From the NCBI GenBank assembly GCA_000469685.2, contig LS997562.1, forward strand, positions 727,001-791,000: a DNA stretch of 64,000 nucleotides. The letters are read 5' to 3'. The stretch's first letter is position 1; every line of letters begins with the position of its first letter. Below are positions 21,336-32,447 of the stretch, one piece after another. This DNA comes from Haemonchus contortus (lineage: Eukaryota > Nematoda > Chromadorea > Rhabditida > Trichostrongylidae). A program made the position numbers and the translations under genes. The notes beneath the pieces were generated by a model. The model was not told the origin of the DNA, ran no database searches, and saw only the letters and a program-made list of their open reading frames with translations.

Positions 21336-21558
21336 CTTCCCCCTTGCTTCAACCTCGACATGGTTGTTTATGATTAAGATACATTCTTATGCCGCGCGAG
21401 GTTGTTAGGTGGAACAATTTATTGGGTAGAGTCATGAGTGATAGGGTGGGTTGAGTCTCGGACAATGTAATAGTGATGAGTTCTAGAGATCATAACTTGG
21501 GAAAGAAAATGGACGCGAGAGAAATCGTGGGATAGAGCATGCAAAGCTCTTCCAAATA

Positions 21559-22128
21559 CAGGGGTGCCCAAAAAAAAAAGAGACACTAGGCATGGGGCCT
21601 AATCCAGGGCGGAATACGTCGCACCGATTGAAGCAGCAGAAGAATGTGTTTGAGTAAATTGTACTAAGAATGTTGCTTGATGAAAGGGAGCAGGAACTTG
21701 TGTGGTTCCTATATCGGCATCAAAATATGAAGCCGTCTGCCATTGCGGACGCGCTCAAACGACTTATGGGATATCGGTCGGCGACGAGCAGATACGCAAC
21801 TTTCTCAATCGAATCGCTCACGTACAGATTCCTGGGCATCATCGCTTAGGATCTGGAACACCGCTGACTTCCTGTAGCCCCGACAACTTCGCAATGGTCT
21901 GCGACGTCGTGGGAGACGAGCCGACGTCGACCTCAGACGACATCAAGTTTGCTTGGCAAAAACTTTCGATTTCGTCCGTGCGGAAGGCCATTGAAGAATT
22001 CCGTGATCGAGTACAACGTGTTTTTGATTTTGCGGGTGGTAATATTCAGACAGAGTTTAATAAAGTTCGATTACATTGGTGGTACAAGCCGAGCAGTGAA
22101 AGTGTCTCTTTTTTTTTGGGCACCCCTG
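21559..22128 (+). mobile_element. Tc1/mariner-type MITE, copy B (570 bp)
   Basis: Same element as 8972-9535, opposite orientation, with TA on both sides. The plus-strand frame starts at 21670 (MLLDEREQ) but loses one base near 21760 (copy A reads CTCAAGACGACTT, copy B CTCAAACGACTT). After that the resumed frame runs unbroken through SSVRKAIEEFRDRVQRVFDF and AGGNIQTEFNKVRLHWWYK into the right terminal repeat, which itself encodes the last residues. Copies A and B carry different lesions, so the shared ancestor had a continuous frame of about 160 residues. Confidence 0.87.
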
Positions 22129-22289
22129 TACATACTAACGAACACGTCTAACCGTTCCCTTTCCTGCAACCAAGCCCCATGATTTCAAGCCGTCGCAACT
22201 CCACCTCTGCAACATCATCCTATCGCTTTTTTTATTTGGCCAAGAAACCGCGGCGACGCCCCTGCTAGTATAGAAGCACAATTCACAAG

Positions 22290-23100
22290 TGGCACTCGAA
22301 GTTCGTGTCGGCCGATTATTCCATCGAAGATGAAGACCGTCCGAAACGAGTAATGGAGTAGGATTTGGACGTACTGCGGAGCCGGGTGGAGCCGATCCGT
22401 ATCAAACTACTCGTGAACTGGCAGTCACTCTTGGTGTAAGTCAGTCCACAATTGCTCGTTGATTGAAGTCAATCGGCAAGGTGCGGAAACTTGGTCGATG
22501 GTGCCTCACGCTTTGAAGCAGCGTGACATGACGGCCACGTCGACATTGCATCTTCTCCTAACGCTCAAGCGCACCCACGCGGCCCGGGCAACTAGTCATT
22601 GGGGATGTGAAGTGGATGGGTTGACAAAGGTGCGCCTGCAGAAGACTTTTCTAAACCTAGCGTACAGGCCAAGAAAGTCATGCTCTGCATATGGTGGAGC
22701 GTTCACGGTGTCGAATACCGAGAACTGCTAAGCGAGTGACCGCAGACGTTACACTAAGCAAATAAGCAATTTGAATGCGAATCTCGAAGCTACACGTTCA
22801 CAGCAGCACAAAGTTCACTTCTAGCGCGACAGTATTCGGCCGTACATTGAAAGAAGGACCAAAACTGAACTGATGAATTTCGGCTGAACAATTCTGCTAC
22901 GCCCATCATATTCCCCAGGCTCGGATTATGGTCAAGACTTTCAAACCCCCGTCGGGATCATAATGGCACTCGAGCAGTTCTTGAAGGGCCCGACCCCAGC
23001 GCTCTGGAGCAAGGGCATCTACGATCTGCCCAGGCGTTGGCAGAAGACCATTGGTGCCAACTTTCAAGTGATTCGCGATTGCCGTTTGAAACTTATGAGG
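22290..23100 (+). pseudogene. Mariner transposase pseudogene
   Basis: The plus strand carries mariner pieces in shifting frames. The helix-turn-helix is TTRELAVTLGVSQSTIAR near 22405-22460, followed by LKSIGKVRKLGRW. Later come KVMLCIWWSVHGVEYRELL near 22670-22730 (usual form KVMLCIWWD) and WSKGIYDLPRRWQKTIGA near 23005-23060, the conserved C-terminal end. The DNA-binding half is best preserved; catalytic Asp codons around the middle cannot be identified. I could not find terminal inverted repeats, so element limits are approximate. Confidence 0.75.
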
Positions 23101-23164
23101 TAAATATAATCATTCTCAACTTGTCCGTGGACTTATGACTCGATGCAATTAAGTCATTATTATT

Positions 23165-23838
23165 CATTAAGAATATTAAGTAGAGGCCTAACATTTCAAC
23201 GTTATCATCTTCTTCAGAAGCCTATAGCAACTCGAGACTATTCGCATAGTATCCCAAAAGCGCTGTTAAAAACATAGTGGTAACTTATTTTGGGGAGTAG
23301 CACACTGCATATTAGTGTAAGATTTTCTACAACGTTGTGACACCGTATAGCCGTTCACAGCAGCTGTCTCACAAGCTGAACGTCGGGAATCGAGTCGTTC
23401 AGCTTCACCAGGCAGACACTTATTGCTGTTTTCAACATGCTGCTGACGACTGCACGTTCACCGGCCTATGGATGAGCTGGTGTAGCGTGAAGTAAGTTAT
23501 CTTGGAACTAAAGTTACGCTACCACTTCACACTAACAACGCCAATGAGTACTTTGAGCTGAGTGTTGAGGCAAGGGAGCCAACCATCACATGGAACTTCT
23601 CGAGTGGGTTCAATGTACTGTGACTGATCATTCATGACCCTAAAGCACTCGTCCATTTCGAATTGCGATATGACATGAAACAGTAATCGATAAATCTACA
23701 GTACATTAAAAGATTTCGTTCTAGAACCGACTCTTCAGTTTTACCCATAAAGCACACAGCAAGAACCGGTGCTAGCCATTATCCCATAGCAAGTTCTCTG
23801 GCTTGAGAAAAGTAAGAAAAGTGGAAAGTATACCAATA
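23165..23838 (-). mobile_element. PLE copy, inverted, lacking the GIY-YIG region
   Basis: It is an inverted copy of 25172-25725 (RT C-terminal part, identity high by eye). It then jumps straight to the 3' end region that in the other copy lies at 26375-26463. About 640 bp with the endonuclease are missing. On the minus strand it ends with TTCTGAAGA and GTTGAAATGTTAGGCC, the weak hammerhead-like terminus. Confidence 0.7.
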
Positions 23839-23849
23839 GTGATTAAAAA

Positions 23850-24819
23850 TAATGAAGGCTCAAAAGCAAAACCATGCCAAGGGGTGTGGTGCGATTCACG
23901 CGCCGATATAATGAGGTCATCGGACAAAACACGCTAAAACATCATTCTTACCATCATAACGGGAGTTATAAGAACTTTTAAGTAGAACAAGTAAAGAAAT
24001 GACCAACTATGCACGTTTACAGATGGATTGCGTTTACTAGGATCGAAAAAATTAAAGTTATTCTTATTTTGAACGTCTGACTAGTAAATTGTTGACCTAT
24101 GAGGTGAATTCTCAGTCTCGAAGGGGCTTTTTTGCCATAGTAAAGAGATTTGCTCTAATTCATGGTGAAGCCGTGGACTACTGCAAATTTATTTGGTCCA
24201 TCTCAACAGAAAGGTACTGAAACGGTGCTGCGTGCGCGATGACCTCATTATATCGGCGCGTGAATCGCGCGCCCCCCCCCCCATGCCAAGCAGTAGAAAA
24301 CTTAGGCAAGAGATTTCGGACCATACAAGCCGACATCTGATGGTCGTGAAGAAAGCATGCGGCAAGGGGACAGAACGTCTCCCCTTTGGTGGGCAGATAT
24401 TATCCGAGCGATTCCTGGTCCTTAATCCAAAAAGCGGTGACTCAGGCGTACAGGGGCTTGCTGTACGCAACTTAACACGTGAATATCGAATTCAACCACG
24501 ACCTTGGGCGGACGGACAAGGGGACTCAAGCAAGTGGGCCGCAATCCTCCATTTCCTTGCACATCTACCTAACCACAGCCTCGAGCGCGAAGCGGCAAGT
24601 CCCTCAAGATAATTTTCCGCATGACTGAAGAACATCGGAGCTTTGCACTAACGCACATGGTGAAACACTAAAATTAGAAAGAAAACAGAAACATTATTGT
24701 TACATAAACTTAAATCACTTAAAAATCGGACACTCCTACACGCCCAAACGCGACACTCCCACCACGTGGCAGGCCGGCGGGCGGAGAAAGGTTGGTCAGT
24801 AGACTCAAATTGGATAGTC
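23850..24819. other. Spacer between inverted PLE copies, with one unrecognised ORF
   Basis: Inner inverted segment: GCGATTCACGCGCCGATATA at about 23890 recurs inverted near 24240-24270 beside a run of ten or more C. A plus-strand frame at 24193-24612 (139 residues, containing ERLPFGGQILSERFLVLNPK) and a minus-strand one overlap here. I recognise neither; this may be PLE 5' coding or host sequence. Confidence 0.35.
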
Positions 24820-26463
24820 CGAAGTCCAGTTTTCTATGGCCTCTAAAGACCCACAAACTTTCCTATAACGAAGCGCTGTCTACATCACAGAATACATCTA
24901 ACGTTCGGCCCATTACCAGTTGTGTGGGGGACTGATTGGCAGAATTTTGTGGTTTCCTAATATAACTGTAAGACAGCTGTTGCCCATGGCTCCATCTCAC
25001 TTGCACAGACTAGGCATTTTCTTGAATTATTACATGGCTCAGACCTCGGTAAGAGTAGTGTAATCGAATCATTCGACGTCGTTTCGCCGTATACTAGCGC
25101 CCAAAACGAGCAAGCCCTACAAGCGTTATCTGAAATGCTAGATAGGCATGCTAGTATTATAATACCTTTTACTACTTTCCACTTTTCTTACTTTTCTCAA
25201 GCCAGAGAACTTGCTATGGGATAATGGCTAGCACTGGATCTTGCTATGTGCTTTATGGGTGAAATTGAAGACTCGGTTCTAGAACGAAATCTGTTAATGT
25301 ACTGTAGATTTATCGATTACTGTTTCATGTAATATCGCAATTCGAAATGGACGAGTGCTTTCGGGTCATGAATGAACAGTCACAGTACATTGAACCCACT
25401 CGAGAAGTTCCACGTGATGGTTGGCTCCCTTGTCTCAACACTCAGCTCAAAGTACTCATTGGCGTTGTTAGTGTGAAGTGGTAGCGTAACTTTAGTTCCA
25501 AGATAACTTACTTCACGCTACACCAGCTCATCCATAGGCCGGTGAACGTGCAGTCGTCAGCAGCATGTTGAGAACAGCAACAAGTGTCTGCCGAGTGAAG
25601 CTGAACGACTCGAATCCCGACGTCTAGCTTGTGAGACAGCTGCTGTGAACGGCTGTACGCTGTCACAACGTTGTGGAAAATCTCTACTGCAGTGTGCTAC
25701 TCCCCAAAATATGTTTCCACTATATTTTCCCCTTACCTCCGATGAAGTCAGCAATGCTGTACAGCAGAGCATTTCCAAAGCTGGGCTGCAAGATGCCATA
25801 CAATTAGAGAATATCGACAACATCAAGCAGCTTTTGTTCGAAATAGGCACTACGATAAGCAGCGCATAACAAAAGATTGTATAATATGCGCCTACGGAAG
25901 AACAGGTGATCTGTTAGGCGTGATAGGCGTGATCTACCAAATGGAATGCCGGACATGTGGTCAACATATGTCGGGGAAACGGGAAGACAACTAGCTATAC
26001 GAATGAAGGAGCACTTTACTAGTACTATGAGGCTTGACCGCCTGATAATGGCGCTTGGTAGGCATAAATTTGAGGAGCACAACGGCAACAAGTTTGAAGT
26101 AAAGTGCACAACATTGGCGCAGGAGACGAAGATTTCAGCGAGAAAAGCACTAGAGGCTAGAGGTGATATGCTAGAGGCACTGTGGCTTGTGACTCGGCGG
26201 CATTATAAAGTTATCTTCCTTATCATAAGTATAAGGGAGACAGCAATAAGTCTCAATCGCCATTGACAGTCGCCTGTGGCGACAGCGGATTTTATATCCG
26301 CTTGAGCGGTGGAACCTTGGTGATTTATGTTCCAAATTATGGGTTTGAATACGCCGTAACACAGTGGGTAACCGTATTTTGGATACTGTGCGAATAGTCT
26401 CGAGTTGCTTTAGGCCCATGAAGAAGACAATAACGTTGAGACGTTAGGCCATTGACTTAATAA
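24820..26463 (+). mobile_element. Penelope-like element with RT and GIY-YIG, decayed
   Basis: Reverse-transcriptase landmarks in broken plus-strand frames: a KTHKLS-like block with NVRPITSCVG near 24840-24930, SVIESFDVVSPYTSAQNEQA near 25057-25120 (the catalytic FDVxSLYT block), and RNLLMYCRFIDYCF near 25285-25325, the YxDD block with its second Asp changed to Tyr. The GIY-YIG domain follows at 25928. The element ends near 26463 with the PLE terminal region. It could copy nothing in its present state. Confidence 0.8.
25928..26200 (+). pseudogene. GIY-YIG endonuclease domain of PLE (frameshifted)
   Basis: GVIYQMECRTCGQH gives the GIY part in one frame. A one-base loss then shifts to YVGETGRQLAIRMKEHF, the YIG part with its following Arg and Lys-Glu-His. 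ISARKALEA and LEALWLVTRRHYK are the conserved C-terminal helix, here carrying an extra ARGDM-type insertion between the two ALEA motifs that looks like a small tandem duplication. Function is lost through the frameshift. Confidence 0.75.
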
Positions 26464-26504
26464 ATTGCTCCACCTCGCACGGCACAACAATATTCTACTC
26501 ATGA

Positions 26505-26552
26505 ATAATAATAATAATACTACTATTATTATTATTATTATTTTTTTTTTTA
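26505..26552. repeat. (TAA/TTA)n microsatellite and T run
   Basis: AATAATAATAATAC followed by (TAT)n and a run of eleven T. Confidence 0.9.
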
Positions 26553-27918
26553 CTGCTATTAATATATTCATTGTATGTACTATTGCGACTATATACGAGG
26601 CTCACTTTTGGCGAGTCTTCCTAAGCACATGTGAGCATCTCGCATTGGTTCTGATGTGAGACTCTTCCCCTCTCCCTGAAGTAAGAGAAGACTGACCATA
26701 GGTTCTCAACGTCCATGAAACTACGGTCGCGCTGCGATTTCTCATCGCATTGTTCATCGTACTTACAAGGAACAGACTGATGTCAGCCAGGCAGCTCAAA
26801 GGTGAGCAGAGAATGATGAGATTCGAGCCGGATACGAATACTGGATCTCCTTGAATAGAAAAGGATGATAATGTCTCAGACATCAGGTTGTTCATAATTT
26901 TATACGTCCCTGGGCTCCGAGGGTATTCAAGCACTTTAAAATCGCCGATCAAGAAGACAACGAAATTTGATGTCAAACAGAAAGGTTAGTAGAGTCTGGA
27001 AAGTCTTCAGAACTTAAAGAGCAGGGATCAGGTTGAGTTCGCAATTTCGGATGCTCCCTAGACAGTGAGGAGGGCTAGCGACAATGAGGCATGTCCGAGC
27101 ACGTATGCACTGCAGAGATAGCCGTGTCGATAAAAAGTGTAGGCTCGGATTTGCATTCACGTAATTACTGGTTCGATCCTCGCCGAATACAAAGTAGTGA
27201 AATGTAATATTGGTGGTGATTGGTACCACCGTCAGGTTTGAATAGCTTAAGTGGATGGATAGCACTAGTCACAACAGATATGCTCATAGTCGTCAAACTT
27301 CTGTTGTAAAGCTAGTATTACTTCACTTAAAAGTGGCGCGCTGAAATGCCGCCTTTGCATTGAAGCTGCTACACGAGGCTCAGCAGGAGAAGACAGTTTC
27401 GGTCAAAGAGGTATGTAGGTATGTGAGATTCACTGAGGTTTGATCGATGTCAAGAAATTTTGAGAAGTACAGAAGTTCATTTTGGTGGAGAAAATATCAA
27501 GCGAGATAGTCTGACATAGCATTTATGGTTAGGACTACGTCATGGCTATAAGAATTAACACCAGTGAAGGGCCAAGGCAAACAATATATGCCCACGATCC
27601 ATCTTTCTAGAGAACTTTGGTCGAAAAAAGGAATGCTTTTAGAGTACCCTGAAGCACTGTAAAGAGTCAGAAGAGAAGCGACCCCGTGCTTTCGAGATCA
27701 TCGTTTCAAAAGACGGTGAAAGTGATCAAGATTCTTTCTTGCAAAGTATTAGCCCCGCAACAAAAATCTCGGTAGCACTCATGGCTATAGACCTCCGTTA
27801 TAAAACAGCTGTAATAATGGAACGAATAAAAGGTGGTGGAAGGTGCACTGACGGAGCAACCTCTCTGTTCGATTGAGCATCCAACAAGGGAAAGTTGTTC
27901 CTTGAAGACTTTATGTAA
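26553..27918. other. No recognised gene; one 124-residue minus-strand ORF
   Basis: A minus-strand frame at 26602-26976 (containing GSNLIILCSPLSCLADISLF and LVSTMNNAMRNRSATV) is longer than most chance frames here. I recognise no family and see no clear splice sites. At 27170 GGTTCGATCC resembles a Pol III B box, but I find no matching A box at tRNA spacing. Confidence 0.25.
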
Positions 27919-28400
27919 TCTCTCTTATTTATAAAGCAGTGACTTGGTGCGTCGGTTTGTCTGTCTGTTTGTCCGTGAAACTTTATGATAACGGTAGAGT
28001 GTAAGACCCAGATCTATTCTACATTTCCTTCTTTTATATAAAGCAGTATCTCGGTGGGTTGCTGCGTAGTGAAGTGAGTAATGTGGAGTTGAGTGTGCTC
28101 TTCAAAACCAAATTTCCATCTGTACTTCTGATTGGCTGCATCGAGCCACGAAAGGCAGAACGATAATGGTCGCGGTCTTATGTGGTCATAACAGAAATGT
28201 TTCATATTCGCTAAAAAAAATTATGCGGCAGTAAAAAGGGTTAATCAGGAACCGATCGTGTCTGTGCGAAGGCCGCACAATGAAAAAGGCAATACCTTTC
28301 GAACTTAAAAAGCGATTTTCAGGAACACTGAAGGTAGGGTGAGAGGGCGTGATAATAAGGACAATAATAAGGATCCTGCTGAAGACGGATCTCGACGGCA
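27919..28400 (+). mobile_element. Helitron 5' end, second subfamily
   Basis: TCTCTCTTATTTATAAAGC after an A, then TTGTCTGTCTGTTTGTCC, then a second internal TATATAAAGCAGTATCTCGG motif, as in the copy at 18454. The downstream part is interrupted or replaced by the Mutator-type element at 28410, so the 3' end is not identified. Confidence 0.6.
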
Positions 28401-28409
28401 CAAGTAACG

Positions 28410-29411
28410 TGGTGTGGGTCGTTAGTTATGACTGAGACTATTTAGCGCTGAGGTGTGAATGACCTCAATCGTAACTAACTTCATCTTAAATAACCATAAT
28501 TATGAGAGTGACGGCGAATGATACGAGTGATGAGAAAATGAAGCTCCAAGAAAATTTGTTTCTTTGGATCTCATGAATAGCGACAGAAACGCAGAAACGA
28601 CGGAAACGACGTAGTTGTTTGATATTGGGGCATCATGTGTTCAGAAGGTCATTGAACGCCAGCCGACTGATTAGTTAGGCCATTTCACACTTCTCACTGA
28701 ATATTACACTACTTCAGGTTAAGGTCAGCACATTGAAGAGAGGTATAAGAGAGGTACCTACTATTGAATCTGGTGGTTGATCGATTTACATGCAACTCTT
28801 GACTATAGAAAAGAAGTTTTGCTCAAAACCCCACTATTTATTTTGAGGACACATTCTACTTCCGAGATTTTACGGGGTACCTTCCAGCTTCAACGCAGCT
28901 CCAATCCGCATCCCAACCCTTTTACTATGCTACTTCCGTGCCGACGCAACCTCCATCAATGCAGCTAACCCGCACCACAACCATTACACTACGCTCTTCC
29001 GTACAAAACGTACGGAGCAAATCGCATCCAGAATATGAACTTTTGCATAAAGATGTTTAAATTCGCAACGAGCAAGATCATTTGTGCAGTTTGATTATTA
29101 TTTTTAGATAATTCTTATCAGAAAAATTAGGTTTCATTACATTTTATTGGAATTTTTCTGTTGAAATTTCTACCATCTTGCATGAAAATAGAACTTTACA
29201 AACAAAGACCATGAGAATTATGCGTTGGAAAATTAATTTTCTTGAGTTTTCATTTTCTCATCATTTTCATCATTCGCCATCACTCTCATGATTAAGATGA
29301 GGTTAGTTACGACCAAAGGGAGGCGCGTATTTAAGATGAGGTTAGTTACGATTGAGGTCACCTCGCACCTCGGCGCGAAGTAATTTCAGTCGTAACTAAC
29401 GTCGCACACCC
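28410..29411. mobile_element. Mutator-type (MULE-like) MITE, about 1.0 kb, 9-bp TSD
   Basis: Terminal inverted repeats of about 90 bp: the left arm 28410-28500 and the inverse of 29320-29411 share CGTTAGTTATGACTG-type and GACCTCAATCGTAACTAAC sequences. Both ends are flanked by CAAGTAACG (28401-28409 and 29412-29420), a perfect 9-bp duplication. Long TIRs with a 9-bp target duplication are the hallmark of Mutator elements. No transposase is seen inside. Confidence 0.8.
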
Positions 29412-29420
29412 CAAGTAACG

Positions 29421-29794
29421 CATGGAGCCAAACGGCTCGATTTATTTTTCGATCTCAGGGCTCATTCTTTCTATTATAGTTATACTGTGCGTACCAGAAG
29501 TATGTGGGCGCATCAAGTGTCATTGGTTCTCTGAAGGATTTTCTCGCTTGACAAGTATTTCTGGAACATTTCTCGTTCAGTTACTCATAAGCGATGGATT
29601 ACAATTATAGATGGATAGGCAATGCTTCACTACTGCAAACTTTGATAGCAAAAAAGTGAACTCATATCGAATTTCTTTTTTGTATCAAAAGTATGTGACG
29701 CCCAAGCTAATTCAAACTTTGGTGCCAATGTGCTCATTCATTATTGTTGCTTCTTTTCTCAGTTAAATTGTTATTAGAAGGATCCCTCGGCTTG
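29421..29794. other. No recognisable feature
   Basis: A plus-strand frame at 29422-29610 has a hydrophobic start (FSISGLILSIIVILCVPEVC) but begins inside the right copy of the Mutator target duplication area and has no support. Confidence 0.25.
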
Positions 29795-30990
29795 CAACGG
29801 GCTTTTCTACTCTTGTGACGAAGTTTTAATATTCTGCTACCCACACTCCTTTCTTGGAACAAACGATACTTTTCTGAACAAGTAATTTGACTCAAGACTA
29901 TGCAAGTGGTATTCAGTATGTGCTTAAGCTTATTCCTATGACTAGAAGCCTCTATCTATTGCTCTTCATCCTGCGAAGAACCACGCGTTGAAGATGTTAA
30001 TGTTAGACAACTGAGGCCTTGAATAGCACTCATAAATGTTTGTCGAGTGACTATAACATCTTTTTTTTCAATGTCGTTATCGATGGAACTTCTTCCTTCT
30101 ACGGATATTTCATTGAAAAACAGCAAAAAAAGAACCAAATTACCAAATCTTCAGTGCGTTCAATTGGTGCCTATCACTGGACCTACTACCCGCTAGTTGC
30201 CCTCGTACTTTACCATCTCGTTTAATCGATTATCGGCGAAACATTCTTTAGAGTCAAGGCTACATCGTATGTACCAATGGCTTTAGGAATTAATTGGTGA
30301 ATGGCTTTTCTCTCTGATCGTAAGGCCTCTTTTCAGCCCTTATCAGTTGTTATCAGTTCTTTCATTGACCATCTACAATCTCACCATACCCCGCATGCAT
30401 GTCAAACAGTCGAGGCTCGCTTTCAATGCAATTATTTTAGAGACCCCCGTCTGAGGGTTGTTATTAGCCCTTATTAGCTGTTAAAGCTCCGAGCACATGC
30501 TCTCCTCGATCCCACCAAGGTTCCATTGACGAGACAGGACGAGCGTGGCTTGTTGCTTTTACAGATCATTATCGGCTGTTATCAGGTGTTATCAGTTACC
30601 GTCGCTGAGTTTCTGCAACCGTATCCTACATCGCCTATTGAAATGCCAAGCTTTCACAATCAACACAAAGAGCGTTACAGACCTGGTGGCTCCCTCCTTC
30701 TTTGCCTCGTTATCAGTCCCTATCAGTTATTAACAGTCCTTGTCAGCTGCTATCTACGGTCCTTTACACCTCATAAAAGCTTCTTTGATATCAAAGCACC
30801 GTTAACGTGAAGCAGATAACAGGTCCTGCGTTTAACCCGTCACCTACAGTTAATGTTTCTATCCTGCCTCCTGTGTCCTTTTCAAATTCGAACGCTTTAG
30901 ATCCAAGGGTAGGAGTTTCAAAAGTACAGTCGGGCAAACCATACACATGCACAAGCCAATAGACCCACTTAACGGGTGATGTACACAGGA
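29795..30990 (-). mobile_element. Helitron, first-subfamily relative, with TTATCAG minisatellite
   Basis: On the minus strand it starts TCCTGTGTACATCACCCG after an A at 30991, and continues TTAAGTGGGTCTATTGG, aligned with the TAAGTGTGTCTGTTGG of other copies. One GC-box-like unit (30840-30920) is followed by several TTATCAG units (30330-30790). The left end fades near 29795 without a clear hairpin. Confidence 0.55.
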
Positions 30991-30992
30991 TC

Positions 30993-31307
30993 ATGCCCTT
31001 TTATGATGAAGTATTTTCGGAAGAAGGTCAGTCCTGGTTGGGGGTCTTCAATGACGCTGAACACTCTGAAAAAATCGCTCGTAAACGGTATTTACTTGCT
31101 CATAACAACAGAAGGGCAGCCAGACGGTCTCGATTTTTTCCCAGTAAGCCAAGTTCACTTCAAATGGATCCGTCTGAGTCAAGGAACACCATTCGGCCCT
31201 TCATTCGGTCAAATGCGAATCTCACACGAGAGATCTTTAAAAAAAACTCGTCCCAGCAACGTTGGGATTCGCCTATGAAAATAAGTCTGCATCATGGGAA
31301 AGTGTAG
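30993..31307 (+). other. Unrecognised ORF abutting a Helitron 5' end
   Basis: This 104-residue frame starts within three bases of the Helitron terminus: MPFYDEVFSEEGQSWLGVFN, then HSEKIARKRYLLAHNNRRAA and MDPSESRNTIRPFIRSNAN. Its high content of charged residues and low content of hydrophobic runs look like real coding. The frame is open upstream across the junction, so the Helitron may have cut into an exon or a transposon gene. I cannot name a family. Confidence 0.3.
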
Positions 31308-31689
31308 TTTTCGGCAAATGGCCGAGTACGATGTAGGGTAGGGACATCTTGTGCACATTTTCTGTACTGGTCATCCTCACCGAGCTAGTTTTGACCGTGA
31401 TGGTCTGTATGGATTCCGCTACTACTGAAGGGCGTTCGCCGCCATCTTCTAGAAGGATCTCTTTCTCTAGGTTTTCTCTACAAGGAAGCTCTCAAGAAAC
31501 ATTTCTTGGTCGGGATGCTTAGAGAACGCATGGATATGGGTGCATTGATTCCTTCGGAGATGCACGCGTCGGAATTCGTGATGATTTCGACGACTTCGGC
31601 ATTATAACTAAGACGTAAAGCAAGCGCACGGAACATCACGAGGCCCAGAGTTGATGCTGCTCATAAGTGAGCACATTGATCTGATCGAT

Positions 31690-32060
31690 ATGGGGGACGT
31701 GCATTCAGTGTCTGGCATCTTCTTCCCGAACAGCGTGTCGCGCACGCCGCACTCGATTGGGGGACGGAACATTCATCCAGAACTGAATGGACGCGGCAAA
31801 TGGCGCGGCGAGATTCGTGGCGTTTAGGACGACTTTGGCACCTATCAATGGGGCGCCAACTTAAAGTAGAGTACATTAGTATGGTCAGGTGGTCGTACTA
31901 ATCAACTTTACTTCAAGTTTGGGCCCCAACGGTAAGCGCTGAATTCGTTTAAATCGCCACGAATTACGCCGCGCGATTTGCCGCGTCCATCCAGTTTTGG
32001 GTGAATGTAACCATACCCTACTCGATTGTGCGCTATGAAAGGAAAGACTTGTGTTCTCAG
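31690..32060. repeat. Foldback (inverted-repeat) element
   Basis: Arms of about 150-180 bp meet near 31880. The left arm contains ACTGAATGGACGCGGCAAAT and GAGATTCGTGGCG. The right arm carries the inverse of near-identical ATGGACGCGGCAAAT, CGCGGCGTAATTCGTGGCG. Pairing weakens outward toward 31690 and 32060. A related element lies at 56300-56545 and single-arm fragments at 45170-45230 and 59460-59510. Confidence 0.75.
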
Positions 32061-32447
32061 AGGAAGGATACGGCAGTCGCCGCGGAACCACTGCCACTGC
32101 CCGTGGAATTTCGGGGAGAAGTTCCGCCATCCGAGTACGTATTCGCTACGAGGTTTGCCACGTGCGTCTCCAGACGCCCAAAAGCTCCCTCCATTATACA
32201 CACAGTACCGTAAAAGGAATCGCCTTGAACCTTTTTTGCCATAACTCATGTCGAACTCAACGTTTCTGACTGATTTTTTGACAGCACCCTTTTCAAGCAA
32301 TACCAACTCTCCTGCGATGCAGATGGAGACATATAAAATCATAACATTTGACAACAAATGAATAAATCGGTCAAAAACGTTGAGTTCGAAATGGATTATA
32401 GCAAAAAGGTTCGATGTTATTTCTTTTTGAACGGTACTGTATATGTA

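Noticed and set aside
24193..24612. 139-residue plus-strand open frame as a gene
   Set aside because: No recognised family, overlapped by an equally long antisense frame, and placed inside an inverted PLE structure; kept only as a note.
27160..27190. GGTTCGATCC as a tRNA B box
   Set aside because: No A box at proper spacing and no cloverleaf could be drawn.
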